The translations under genes and the position numbers were made by a program. From Prolixibacteraceae bacterium (GTDB taxonomy: Bacteria; Bacteroidota; Bacteroidia; Bacteroidales; Prolixibacteraceae), in contig JABGRN010000034.1 of assembly GCA_018648265.1 (NCBI GenBank), forward strand, positions 1 to 50,003: a DNA stretch of 50,003 bases, read 5' to 3'. Positions 24,250-33,747 of this stretch are shown in pieces. How positions within the stretch are numbered: position 1 is the stretch's first letter; every line of letters begins with the position of its first letter. The notes beneath the pieces are model-generated. The model searched no databases and was not told the DNA's origin. It saw only the letters and a program-made list of their open reading frames with translations.

Positions 24250-25590
24250 ATGAGCAAGTTAAAATACGAAAAACCAGTTATTAGCAAAATAACAGCAGGG
24301 GTTCCCAATAAATTTGGATTACCTGCAAAACAAAGAATAATTTCTGAAATCGATGGAATTCCTGTTCCTGATTTGATGGAAGAATATGGCTCTCCGGTAT
24401 TTGTGCTTTCAGAAAAAACAATTCGGGACACTTATGCAGAAGCGAAACAGGCTTTTGAAACCCGCTACCCAAAAGTGCAATTTGCTTGGTCGTATAAAAC
24501 AAACTATTTAGATGCAGTTTGTAATGTTTTTCACGACGAAGGTTCGTGGGCAGAAGTTGTTTCAGGTTTTGAATTTGAAAAAGCGCTTTCGAACGGTGTA
24601 AACGGCTCGAATATTATTTTTAATGGTCCCGAGAAATCGGAAGAAGATTTAACGCTGGCAATTAATAACAATGCTTGTATCCATATCGACCATTTCGATG
24701 AATTATATTTACTTATTGAGACCACGCGAAAACTAAATAAAAAAGCCCGGGTTGCCATCCGTATTAATCTTGATGCAGGAATATATCCTATTTGGGATCG
24801 CTTTGGTTTTAACTACGAAAATGGTGAAGCCTGGAATGCAATCAACCGGATTATGCTGGCCGATAATCTCGAAATGATTGGTTTGCATACACACATCGGA
24901 ACATATATTATGGTAGCTTCTGCCTACGCGATTGCAGCTTCAAAATTATCAAACTTGTACATGGCAATTCACCGAAAGTTCGACCACTGGTTAAAATACA
25001 TTGATTTGGGCGGGGGGTTTGCATCAAAAAATACCCTAAAAGGTGCTTACATGCCGGGGTCAGAAACCTGTCCTTCGTTCGACGAATATGCCGAAGCCAT
25101 TTCTAATGCTATTATTTCTTCCGAAATTCCACACGAAAACTTACCCGTTTTGTTTATGGAAACCGGGCGGGCATTAATCGACGACGCTGGTTATTTGTTA
25201 ACCACTGTTTTGGCAAACAAACGTTCGACCGCTGGGCGACGTACAATGGTAATCGATGCCGGTGTTAACTTGTTGTTTACTTCGTTTTGGTATAATTTGG
25301 GCGTTTTCCCAAGTAAGGAAGTTTCAACGCATGTTGAAGAATCGACAATTTACGGTCCCTTGTGTATGAACATTGATGTAATTCGCGATGCAATTAATTT
25401 CCCATCGGCAAAAACCGGCGACCAGTTGGTAATCGAACGGGTTGGAGCATATAACATGACACAGTGGATGCAGTTTATTACATTCAGGCCAAACGTTGTA
25501 ATGATTGATTTAGAGGGAAAAGCACATATTATAAGGAGAAAAGAGAACCTGGATTCATTACAAAGTTTTGAAGTAAAACCAAACAAATAA
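24250..25590 (+). CDS. Fold-III PLP-dependent decarboxylase (LysA/BtrK-like)
   Basis: A 446-residue decarboxylase of the alanine-racemase-fold family (diaminopimelate, ornithine and arginine decarboxylases). The PLP Lys is K83 in WSYKTNY. Other family signatures are HTHIGT (213-218), DLGGGF (252-257), ETGRALI (304-310), YGPLC with the catalytic Cys372, and GAYNMTQW (399-406). The YNMTQ ending and the altered WSYKTN motif resemble the BtrK-type branch, which decarboxylates an amino acid bound to a carrier protein, more than housekeeping LysA (YAVKAN). It lies 10 bases after the ATP-grasp gene. Together with that gene it points to activation followed by decarboxylation. It is not a simple lysine-biosynthesis gene in this setting. 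Confidence 0.85.
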   Translation: MSKLKYEKPVISKITAGVPNKFGLPAKQRIISEIDGIPVPDLMEEYGSPVFVLSEKTIRDTYAEAKQAFETRYPKVQFAWSYKTNYLDAVCNVFHDEGSWAEVVSGFEFEKALSNGVNGSNIIFNGPEKSEEDLTLAINNNACIHIDHFDELYLLIETTRKLNKKARVAIRINLDAGIYPIWDRFGFNYENGEAWNAINRIMLADNLEMIGLHTHIGTYIMVASAYAIAASKLSNLYMAIHRKFDHWLKYIDLGGGFASKNTLKGAYMPGSETCPSFDEYAEAISNAIISSEIPHENLPVLFMETGRALIDDAGYLLTTVLANKRSTAGRRTMVIDAGVNLLFTSFWYNLGVFPSKEVSTHVEESTIYGPLCMNIDVIRDAINFPSAKTGDQLVIERVGAYNMTQWMQFITFRPNVVMIDLEGKAHIIRRKENLDSLQSFEVKPNK

Positions 25591-25597
25591 AGTTTAA

Positions 25598-27823
25598 ATG
25601 AGAGGCAGCGCCCTAAGTGGAAAAGAAATTCTTTCTTCTGTATTGAATAGCTATTCGCAGATATTTTTTTCGTCTTCGAAATTATTGGCGGTTTTTTTAA
25701 TCCTTATTAGCTTTTTCGATTATGGCGCAGGAATGGGTGGTTTAATTGCAGTTATTATTGCTAATTTTATCGCCTGGTTTTTAGGTTATAACAAATATCT
25801 GCTCAGTACAGGATTGTACGGTTTTAATGCTTTGTTGGTTGGATTGGGCGTAGGTTTGTTATACGAACCTTCAATGCAACTTTTTCTACTTGTATCAATT
25901 TCTGCAATTATAAGTTTTTTCCTAACTGTTGTTTTCCAGGGTGTGTTAGGTAAATACGGACTGCCCTTTTTAAGTGTCCCGTTTTTAATAGCAATCTGGA
26001 TTATTGAATTATCGGGTGTTAATTTAACTGCCCTGAATATAAGCGAACGGGGCATTTTTGTTTACAATGAATTATACGCACTTGGGGGACAACCTTTTGT
26101 CGATTTTTACGATTTCCTTGAAAATAACATAAAATCCTCCTTCCTCCGAATTTATTTTCATTCGCTGGGGGCAATATTTTTTCAGGCTCATTTATTGGCC
26201 GGGATTGTAATTTCGCTGGGCCTGCTAATTTATTCACGAATAACATTTGTCCTTTCTTTTTTAGGTTTTTCGGTTGCGTATATATTTTATAATGTTGTTG
26301 GAATAGAGTTCGACTCGCTTGGTTACACATTTATTGGATTTAACTACATTCTTACAGCAATTGCAATTGGAGGTTATTTTTTAGTACCAGGGAGGGTAAC
26401 TTTTGGGTGGGTAGTTATTTTACTTCCAACGGTAGTTTTAATAACTATCAGCACACAACAAATATTTCTAATATTTAATCTTTCGCCATATTCACTCCCT
26501 TTTAATATGGTTGTTTTAATGTTTTTATACGCATTAAAACTTCGCGAACAACGCCCGAAAAATTTAGTTGAAACACCTGTTCAGTTGGGGAAACCCGAAA
26601 AAAACCTCTATTTACATTCCGGAAGTATAAAACGTTTTCCGGCGGCCTACCCTATTTCAGCATCGCTCCCATTTTACGGCGAATGGACAGTTAGCCAGGG
26701 ACACAGCGGGGAACACACACACAAAGGAGCATGGCGGCATGCCTGGGATTTTATTATTAACGATCGAAACGGAAAACAATTCAAAGCCAGTGGCGATTTT
26801 CATGAAGACTATTTTTGTTTTGGGAAAGCGGTCCTCGCCCCTTTTGAAGGCACTGTAATTGAAGCAATCAACAATATTCCCGATAATATTATTGGCGATA
26901 TAAATACCAAAAACAATTGGGGAAATACAGTAATTATAAAACACAGCGAGTATATTTATTCAAAACTCAGCCACCTGAAATATCATTCGCTTGAAGTGAA
27001 AGTTGGCGACATTGTTCAAAAAGGGCAAATTGTTGGCCGCTGTGGAAATTCAGGAAGGTCGCCCTACCCTCACCTACATTTCCAGTTTCAGGCAACACCA
27101 TATATTGGGTCCGTTACTCTCGATTACCCTTTTGGGCATTTTTTATTAAAAGAAGCAAACAAATATTCACTTAAAACTTTCGAGTTTCCAAACAAGGATC
27201 AGCTTCTCGCTAACCCTTCAAAAAACGAAATATTATCTAAAGCACTACATTTTATTCCCGGGCAGAGATTAAAAGTTGATGTTGAAGTGGAGTCGGAAAA
27301 AGAGAAATGGCAAAAACAGGCTGGCAATTTTACCTGGTTGGTCGAAACCGATGTTTTCAATTCAACATATATTCGTTGCGAAAAAGACGACGGCCTGGCT
27401 TACCTATATAATAACAGTGATTTGCATTATTTTACCAATTTCACGGGAACAAAAAATTCTGCTTTGTATTGGTTTTTTATAGCATTATTTAAAGTCCCGA
27501 TTGGATTTTTACCAAATAGTAAAATCACTGATTCTATTCAGTTAAATATGATGTTCGGGGGCGTGCTAAAGTTTTTACAAGATTTTATTGCACCAGTCTT
27601 TTTGTTTTTAAAAGTCGATTATAATTTAAATATTAAAGAATCGGGAGATATTTTGTCTTCGGGAGATATTAAAATGAATGCGTTGATTACAAAAAAAATT
27701 GCCGGGCGAAAAATAAAAGAATTCAATTGTGAGCTAAATATTACACAAGAAGGAGCATTTAACATTTTTATTACTTTTGACCAGGCTAAGATTAAAATAA
27801 TATGTCAAAACGAATTGGAATAA
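25598..27823 (+). CDS. Urea-transporter-like membrane protein fused to an M23 metallopeptidase domain
   Basis: A single 741-residue frame. Residues 1-315 form about ten membrane helices of the urea transporter (UT) family, with GLYGFNALLVGLG (72-84), its repeat GYTFIGFNYILTAIAIG (242-258) and GLPFLSVPFLIAIW (121-134). Residues 345-510 form a LytM/M23 domain: HTHKGAWRHAWDF (373-385, His381 and Asp384), SHL (His459) and PHLHF (His492, His494). The remaining 220 residues are an unassigned beta-rich part with one hydrophobic region. UT channels pass urea and small amides; M23 enzymes cut peptidoglycan cross-links. It lies 7 bases after the decarboxylase gene. Both halves look intact, though the His-x-x-Asp spacing is shorter than the usual HxxxD. 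Confidence 0.85.
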   Translation: MRGSALSGKEILSSVLNSYSQIFFSSSKLLAVFLILISFFDYGAGMGGLIAVIIANFIAWFLGYNKYLLSTGLYGFNALLVGLGVGLLYEPSMQLFLLVSISAIISFFLTVVFQGVLGKYGLPFLSVPFLIAIWIIELSGVNLTALNISERGIFVYNELYALGGQPFVDFYDFLENNIKSSFLRIYFHSLGAIFFQAHLLAGIVISLGLLIYSRITFVLSFLGFSVAYIFYNVVGIEFDSLGYTFIGFNYILTAIAIGGYFLVPGRVTFGWVVILLPTVVLITISTQQIFLIFNLSPYSLPFNMVVLMFLYALKLREQRPKNLVETPVQLGKPEKNLYLHSGSIKRFPAAYPISASLPFYGEWTVSQGHSGEHTHKGAWRHAWDFIINDRNGKQFKASGDFHEDYFCFGKAVLAPFEGTVIEAINNIPDNIIGDINTKNNWGNTVIIKHSEYIYSKLSHLKYHSLEVKVGDIVQKGQIVGRCGNSGRSPYPHLHFQFQATPYIGSVTLDYPFGHFLLKEANKYSLKTFEFPNKDQLLANPSKNEILSKALHFIPGQRLKVDVEVESEKEKWQKQAGNFTWLVETDVFNSTYIRCEKDDGLAYLYNNSDLHYFTNFTGTKNSALYWFFIALFKVPIGFLPNSKITDSIQLNMMFGGVLKFLQDFIAPVFLFLKVDYNLNIKESGDILSSGDIKMNALITKKIAGRKIKEFNCELNITQEGAFNIFITFDQAKIKIICQNELE

Positions 27824-29124
27824 CTGTAGTTTTACTTCTTTTTTTGTTTGCTGTTTCAGCACAAAAAAAACTGAATTATATTGAAGTTGATAAGAAAACC
27901 TTTGAACTTCATGAACAGCAAAAGTGGAATGAGCTGATTGAGTATTCAGCAATAGCACGTAAACAAGGAATGGATTTTTTCTATTTGCAGGCCCGTACCG
28001 GGATAGCATATTTCAAATTAAAAAAATTCAGGATTGCATCAGACTGGTTTCTAAAAGCATGGGAAAACGACCAGTCGTTTGAATGGTTGCAGGAATATTT
28101 ATATTTCAGTTTAATATTTAGCGGGCGGGCTACCGAAGCATCGAAACTGGCGGCCGGTTTTACTCCCACTTTAAAGAAAAAAATTAATTTTCAGTACATG
28201 AAACCGCTTAGGGCTGCTCTTGAAATCGGCTATAGTTTTAATCCCGATTTAGAAAAGTTAACAAGTGCCTCACATCACATTCAAGCTAACGTTGGCGATA
28301 ATTATGGCGAAGCTTTTTATTTAAAGAATTATAATTTCGAATCGTTTGATTACAGCCACCAGATTGCCCCGGGAGTTAATTTAAACCACAATTTCACACA
28401 CACTGGTGTTAACCGCGAAGAACAGGTTTATTGGGGTTCGTTAAATTCATTCCCAATAAATATTCATCAATTTCAATATTTTTTAAGTCCTCATTTTGTG
28501 TTGGGCGAAAAATTGTATGTTTCTACTTCGGTAAACCTGGCCTGGGGAAATACTAATTTATTGATCGGCGATTATAACCCAAATACATTTTACACTTCAA
28601 ATTTCAAGTATTTCGACTATATTTTTTCAGCTGCGATTTGGTCGCATTTTGGTAATTTTTCACCCGGAATTGAAATAAACCAGGCAAATATTTACGATGT
28701 AAATCGTACAAAAATATCGGCAAGGGTAACGGTTTATCCACTTTCAAATACAAAATTATATTTTACACCACGTGTTCATTTTAAAACCGATATTGAAGGA
28801 AATATTGGTTATAATGCTTTTGGTATTTTGGGGGGTGTTCAACTCGGGCAAATACATTTTATAGGACATTATTTAAATGGCGACATGAAAAATTTTGTTG
28901 AATCTGCAGGTTATGTGATTGGCAATTTCCCTGGCAAATCGAGCCGGAAATACACAGGGAGCCTTTATTTTCCGGCAGGTAAAAAATATCAGTTTGTGGT
29001 TCGTTATATAAATCAGGATGTTATTGAAAAATACCAGGTTTATGTAGATGCAGTACAAAGTAGCTCAATTGAATATAAATATATTAAACATACATTAACA
29101 GGCGGAATATCATGGATTTTTTAA
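27802..29124 (+). CDS. Outer-membrane beta-barrel protein with TPR-like N-terminus
   Basis: A 440-residue exported protein (signal peptide about 1-20). The N-terminal part (about 25-125) has helical, TPR-like repeats (FYLQARTGIAYFKLKKFRIA, then WLQEYLYFSLIFSGRATEA). From about 135 to the end it has alternating amphipathic strands that finish on an aromatic residue (GGISWIF), typical of an outer-membrane barrel. The layout recalls YaiO-type proteins, but the similarity is weak. It overlaps the UT-M23 gene by 22 bases and the next gene by 13, which indicates translational coupling and a shared job. The function is unknown; export or uptake of the operon's product is a reasonable guess. Confidence 0.72.
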   Translation: MSKRIGITVVLLLFLFAVSAQKKLNYIEVDKKTFELHEQQKWNELIEYSAIARKQGMDFFYLQARTGIAYFKLKKFRIASDWFLKAWENDQSFEWLQEYLYFSLIFSGRATEASKLAAGFTPTLKKKINFQYMKPLRAALEIGYSFNPDLEKLTSASHHIQANVGDNYGEAFYLKNYNFESFDYSHQIAPGVNLNHNFTHTGVNREEQVYWGSLNSFPINIHQFQYFLSPHFVLGEKLYVSTSVNLAWGNTNLLIGDYNPNTFYTSNFKYFDYIFSAAIWSHFGNFSPGIEINQANIYDVNRTKISARVTVYPLSNTKLYFTPRVHFKTDIEGNIGYNAFGILGGVQLGQIHFIGHYLNGDMKNFVESAGYVIGNFPGKSSRKYTGSLYFPAGKKYQFVVRYINQDVIEKYQVYVDAVQSSSIEYKYIKHTLTGGISWIF

Positions 29125-29735
29125 AAAAATTAGTTGTTTTTTCAGTAATAACAATATTTACATTTCCTGTGTTTTCACAAGATAACCAGGCAGCGTTGGA
29201 GTCTGCTTTTTCGAAAAGTTATGCTCACGAAAAGAGTGGCGATTTTACGGCAGCAATGGATGAATTAAAAAATGTCCTGGATAAATCATCTTATGAATTA
29301 AACCTGAGATTGGGCTGGTTGAATTACAACGCCGGCCTGTTCGATGAATCAATTATTTTTTATTCAACTGCACAAAAGTTGAAACCCTATTCAGAAGAAG
29401 CCCGATTTGGCCTGATCCTTCCAAATGCTGCACTTGGGAAATGGAACGAAGTAATTGATTTGTACGATAAAATTTTAGAGGTGAACCCGCAAAATACAGT
29501 GGCTCTGTACCGGCTCGGACTGGTTTATTATGGGCGTAAAGATTACAGTAAAGCACATCCATTATTTAAAAAAGTGGTTGACCTCTATCCATTCGGATAC
29601 GACGGATTGCTTATGTTGGGATGGACATCATATTTTCTGGGTAAAAACAACGAAGCTAAAATTTTATTTAACAAAGCTAAATTGTACAATCCGGGGGATT
29701 CTTCGGCAAACGAAGGGTTGAAATTGATTAAATAA
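29112..29735 (+). CDS. Exported TPR protein
   Basis: A 207-residue protein with a signal peptide (about 1-23, ending VFSQ) and about five tetratricopeptide repeats that fill the rest. Examples are KSYAHEKSGDFTAAMDELKN and the typical NTVALYRLGLVYYGRKDYSK. TPR units bind other proteins, so it is probably a scaffold in the periplasm. It overlaps the barrel gene by 13 bases, and the fifth to seventh genes of the operon probably make one envelope assembly. No enzymatic motif is seen. Confidence 0.82.
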   Translation: MDFLKKLVVFSVITIFTFPVFSQDNQAALESAFSKSYAHEKSGDFTAAMDELKNVLDKSSYELNLRLGWLNYNAGLFDESIIFYSTAQKLKPYSEEARFGLILPNAALGKWNEVIDLYDKILEVNPQNTVALYRLGLVYYGRKDYSKAHPLFKKVVDLYPFGYDGLLMLGWTSYFLGKNNEAKILFNKAKLYNPGDSSANEGLKLIK

Positions 29736-29745
29736 AACCAGAAAC

Positions 29746-30540
29746 ATGAAAAAATTAATTTTAAGCAGCTTTTTTTTAGCTCTGTTTGTTTCATTAAATG
29801 CCCAGGTTACTTTAGATAAAAAATATGATTATTCAGCATCAATAGTTAAATTAGAAACTCTCGGTTATAAATATTTTTTAATGGATGTGCCAAAAGAAGA
29901 GTGCCGAATTTATAACCCCGACCACTCACTTTTCAAAACAATCGATTGTAACATTCCCCCTAATTTTTATCTTGCCGACGTAAAATTTATTTCGGAAAAT
30001 TTATTTGACAATGATGCAGGAATAGAGATTCTATGCACCTACTATAAATATATTCCCACACAAACCTCGTATTATTATGAATACGACAGTAAAATTATAA
30101 ATGAGAATGGAACTACTATTTTAACAATCGACGGGGCAAGATATAATTACATCCATCAAACCGAAGAAAATGTTTTTAAATTATTCTCTTATTGTTTCGA
30201 TTATAAAGAATTCCCGGAAACGGTTTGGACAAATATTTATAGTTTGCCCGGTACACCAATCGTATCGATATTAGAAAATTACGCTCCGGAATTGTGGATG
30301 GAAGCTTTTCCTAATCCAGCCTCACAAACAGTGAAAGTAGCATATAATTTGCCTGAGAATGTTAACAGTGGGATTTTGCATCTTCTTGACAACAGTGGCA
30401 GACAAGTGGCAAACTTTATTATTGATAACCATTCAGACCATTTAGCTTTGAATGTGGAGTCTTTTAATAGCGGAGTTTATCATTATTTTATTGAATATGG
30501 AAACTCGAAAACGACTTCAAAAAAATTGGTGGTTAGATAA
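29746..30540 (+). CDS. T9SS type A cargo protein
   Basis: A 264-residue protein with a signal peptide (about 1-19) and a C-terminal type A T9SS sorting domain (about 190-264: AFPNPASQTVKVAYNLPE, then LLDNSGRQV, FNSGVYHYFIEYG, SKKLVVR). Such proteins cross the outer membrane by the type IX system and stay on the surface or are released. The part between (about 20-180) is rich in Tyr and Asp and matches no known family. It ends the operon that starts with the PqqD-like gene, 10 bases after the TPR gene. It could bind or carry the operon's product; that is speculation. Confidence 0.83.
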   Translation: MKKLILSSFFLALFVSLNAQVTLDKKYDYSASIVKLETLGYKYFLMDVPKEECRIYNPDHSLFKTIDCNIPPNFYLADVKFISENLFDNDAGIEILCTYYKYIPTQTSYYYEYDSKIINENGTTILTIDGARYNYIHQTEENVFKLFSYCFDYKEFPETVWTNIYSLPGTPIVSILENYAPELWMEAFPNPASQTVKVAYNLPENVNSGILHLLDNSGRQVANFIIDNHSDHLALNVESFNSGVYHYFIEYGNSKTTSKKLVVR

Positions 30541-30573
30541 CTTAAATAAGGGGTACGCAGCTTTTCGTAAAAA

Positions 30574-33500
30574 TTAAACTTTCATTTCAATTATTGCACG
30601 TTCAACTTCTTCTTTAGTAACTTTCTCACCGGTTCGTAACCACTTGAAAAATACTTTTAACGAGTTACTTAGCGACAGTAATAAAGGTAACATTAGTAAT
30701 GTTAAAAAAGTAGCAATTACAATTCCGTAAGAAATTGAAATAGCCATTGGTTTTAGAAATTGTGCTTGTCGGCTTTGTTCTAAAAGTAAAGGTGAGAGGC
30801 CAGCTACAGTAGTTAATGAAGTTAAAAAAATCGCCCGAAAACGTGAAGTTCCAGCTTGTAAAAGCGCATCGTTGAAATTTAGTCCGTCTTTTAAAAATCC
30901 ATTAAACTTGCCCACCAAAACCAAACCGTCGTTTACCATAATTCCTATTAATGCAATAATTCCCAACCAGGAAAGAATGTTTATAGGCAAACCATGTAAA
31001 AAATGTCCAAGCACAATTCCAATTAAACTAAAAGGAATCATAAACATTAATAACAAAGGCTGACTGTACGACCTAAATGTAAATGCAATTACTACATATA
31101 TCAGCATTAGAATTACAAAGCCGACTTTGCTAAGTGAATCTTTTGTTTTTTGGGCTTCTCTGTTTTGCCCTTCGTAGGATACTGATACGGAGGGGAATTT
31201 TGAAATTATTCCGGAGACAACCTCAGATTGGATGTTGGCTAAAATGTCAGTAGGACTATCTTTGTTTGATTTTAAATCAGCAAAAACCTGAATTTCCCTC
31301 CTGCCATTTAAATGATTAATGGCAACTTCGCCACGTACTATTTCGTAAGATGCAATTTCAGAAAATGGAACACGACTGCCTGAAGGAGTAATAATCCACA
31401 TATCGTCAAGATTTTTAATAGAAGAACGATCTTCTTTATTGTACCTAACCCAAATTTTCACTTCATCTTGTCCGCGTTGAAAACGTTGTACCTGAATGCC
31501 AAAAAAGCCAGCCCTTACCTGACTCATTACCGATTGCAAATTAAGCCCCAGCATTAATCCGTTTTCTTTTAATTTTACGTTTACTTCCTTAATTCCGGCG
31601 GGGTCTGTATCGGTAACATCTTTTAGTAAAGGATTTTCCATCATTTGCTTTTTCAGCTCTTTTTTAGCCTCTTTTAATTCATTTATATTGTTTCCAAGGA
31701 GTGAAACCGAAACCGGACTACCTGCAAAATTACCACCAGACCCAAATGTTAAACTCTCAACTCCGTTTACTCTACCCACCTTATTGCGAATTGCATTTGT
31801 TATTTCCTGAGATGAAAAATCTCTGTTTTCGCCAGGCAACATGTTAACTGTTAACGTTGCTTTTGAAGTTCCTGGCCCAATTCGTTTTATTATATTTTCA
31901 ATTACTGAACGGTTTCCCGTTTGTTTTTCAGTAAAATCGTCGTTTACAAACCAAACAGCTTCTTCAATAATTGAAGCAATAGAATCTGTTATTAGTTCAT
32001 TAGTTCCCTGAGGCATATTTAGGTTTATATTCACCCTGTCGCTGGCAATAGATGGGAAAAAAGAAGTTTTAACAATGCCACCTCCCAACACTCCAACCGA
32101 AATAATAAGCAAAGAAATGGGTATCGCAAAACCAATGAATTTATTTTTTAATATGAATTTTAGATAGGGTACATACAAGCGATCTCTGATATACAATAAG
32201 AATTTATCGGCGTATTTATTGATTTTGTTGAAATAATAATCGAGTTTACGTTTTTTTGTAAGACCTTTTTTATCTGATAATGCTTTAGAATGTGCAATAT
32301 GAGCCGGAAGAATAATTAAGGCTTCAATTAAAGAAACCAGAAGCGTAAGTATTACAACAGTTGACACTTCGCTAAACATATCTCCCATTCGTCCGTCTAA
32401 AAAATAAAATGTTGAAAAGGCAATTATGGTTGTTAAAATAGCCGAAATTATCGGGGGAATAACTTCCATTGTACCATCGATAGCCGCTTGAACTGGCGAT
32501 TTCCCTTTTTTGTAATGTTCGTATATATTTTCGCCAATAACAATTCCGTCATCGACTAAAATACCAATAACGATTATCATTCCGAATAGAGAAAATACAT
32601 TGATTGTTACACCCAACTGAGCTGTAAAAATAAACATTCCTAAAAAAGCAATCGGTAATCCGGCTGCAACCCAAAAAGCTAACCTCGCATTCAAAAACAG
32701 GGCAAGAAATAACAATACTAAAAGTACTCCGTAAAAAATATTTTCTAATAGTAAAAAGGTGCGTTGCATTAAAGTAATCGACAAATCGCTGGAAATATTT
32801 ATTTCTAAATTATCGTTCTGACTGTTGAAATTATTGATGTAATTTCTAACCAGTTTCGCGGCATCCAGCATGTCTTCTTTGTTTGTATTGCTGATAGAAA
32901 CACTTGCGGCAATTTTCCCGTTGTAAAAAATTCGATCTGGTGTTTCAGACCATTTATCATTCACATCTGCAACATCGCTAAGACGAATAATATTACCGGA
33001 TTTATCAGCTCTAATTACCAGGTTATGAAGTTCGTCTGCAAAATATTTTCTGTTTTTTGCTCTTATCAAATACTCTTCAGTTTCCGTTTTTACACTACCA
33101 CCTGTAATAAGCAAATTGGTTTGTTTTATAGAATTAGAAACCGTTTCAAAAGAAAGATCGTAAGCTCTTAAATCTTTTTCGCGCAGAGCAATTTCAATTT
33201 CTTGCTCCGGAAACCCGCTTAAAGTAATTTGAGATATACCTTTTAAGTTTCGCAAATCCGTTTCTATTTCACGTGCAAATTGCTTTAATGTAATTAACGG
33301 AATATTTTTTCCGCTTATCGTAAAACTGATGGTTTCTCTTATGTTTTCAATTTTCGAAATAATTGGTGGTTCCATTCCCAAGGGAAAAAATGGTACTTTA
33401 TCAACAGCATTTTTTACATCAGCCAAAACCACATCTATATTTTTACCCCGCTCAATTTCAATATTTATAATTGCCGAGTTTTCTTTTGAAACCGAAGTAA

Positions 33501-33741
33501 TTTTATAAATACCTACAATACCTTTCAGGTTATTTTCAATTTTGAGTACCACGCCTTCTTCCATCTCAATCGGTGACGCGCCAGGATAAAGAACACTTAT
33601 ACTAATATTCCTTGTGTCGAACAGAGGTTGATAAGACGAACTCATTGATAATGCGCCAATTATACCAAACGAAATAAATGCAATTACTATGATATTTACA
33701 GCAACATGATATTTTATAAAGTATGAAAGAATGTTTTTCAT
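30574..33741 (-). CDS. RND efflux transporter, HAE1/AcrB-like inner-membrane pump
   Basis: A 1055-residue RND permease of normal length with 12 membrane helices and two large periplasmic loops. The N-terminus shows the opening YHVAVNIIVIAFISFG and the HAE1-type VLYPGASPIEMEEGVVLKIE. TM4 carries GILVDDGIVIGENIYEHY with the paired Asp residues that relay protons. The second half repeats the fold (GIIALIGIMVNDGLVLVGKF). It uses the proton gradient to push drugs, lipids or other compounds out through an outer-membrane channel. It is cotranscribed with the adaptor gene upstream (6-base gap). No TolC-type outer-membrane factor is encoded beside it, so one from elsewhere must complete it. Confidence 0.95.
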   Translation of the reverse strand: MKNILSYFIKYHVAVNIIVIAFISFGIIGALSMSSSYQPLFDTRNISISVLYPGASPIEMEEGVVLKIENNLKGIVGIYKITSVSKENSAIINIEIERGKNIDVVLADVKNAVDKVPFFPLGMEPPIISKIENIRETISFTISGKNIPLITLKQFAREIETDLRNLKGISQITLSGFPEQEIEIALREKDLRAYDLSFETVSNSIKQTNLLITGGSVKTETEEYLIRAKNRKYFADELHNLVIRADKSGNIIRLSDVADVNDKWSETPDRIFYNGKIAASVSISNTNKEDMLDAAKLVRNYINNFNSQNDNLEINISSDLSITLMQRTFLLLENIFYGVLLVLLFLALFLNARLAFWVAAGLPIAFLGMFIFTAQLGVTINVFSLFGMIIVIGILVDDGIVIGENIYEHYKKGKSPVQAAIDGTMEVIPPIISAILTTIIAFSTFYFLDGRMGDMFSEVSTVVILTLLVSLIEALIILPAHIAHSKALSDKKGLTKKRKLDYYFNKINKYADKFLLYIRDRLYVPYLKFILKNKFIGFAIPISLLIISVGVLGGGIVKTSFFPSIASDRVNINLNMPQGTNELITDSIASIIEEAVWFVNDDFTEKQTGNRSVIENIIKRIGPGTSKATLTVNMLPGENRDFSSQEITNAIRNKVGRVNGVESLTFGSGGNFAGSPVSVSLLGNNINELKEAKKELKKQMMENPLLKDVTDTDPAGIKEVNVKLKENGLMLGLNLQSVMSQVRAGFFGIQVQRFQRGQDEVKIWVRYNKEDRSSIKNLDDMWIITPSGSRVPFSEIASYEIVRGEVAINHLNGRREIQVFADLKSNKDSPTDILANIQSEVVSGIISKFPSVSVSYEGQNREAQKTKDSLSKVGFVILMLIYVVIAFTFRSYSQPLLLMFMIPFSLIGIVLGHFLHGLPINILSWLGIIALIGIMVNDGLVLVGKFNGFLKDGLNFNDALLQAGTSRFRAIFLTSLTTVAGLSPLLLEQSRQAQFLKPMAISISYGIVIATFLTLLMLPLLLSLSNSLKVFFKWLRTGEKVTKEEVERAIIEMKV

Positions 33742-33747
33742 AAATAA

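Noticed and set aside
24250-25590. Housekeeping diaminopimelate decarboxylase (lysA)
   Set aside because: The altered PLP motif, the YNMTQ ending and the operon setting speak against a plain lysine-biosynthesis role.
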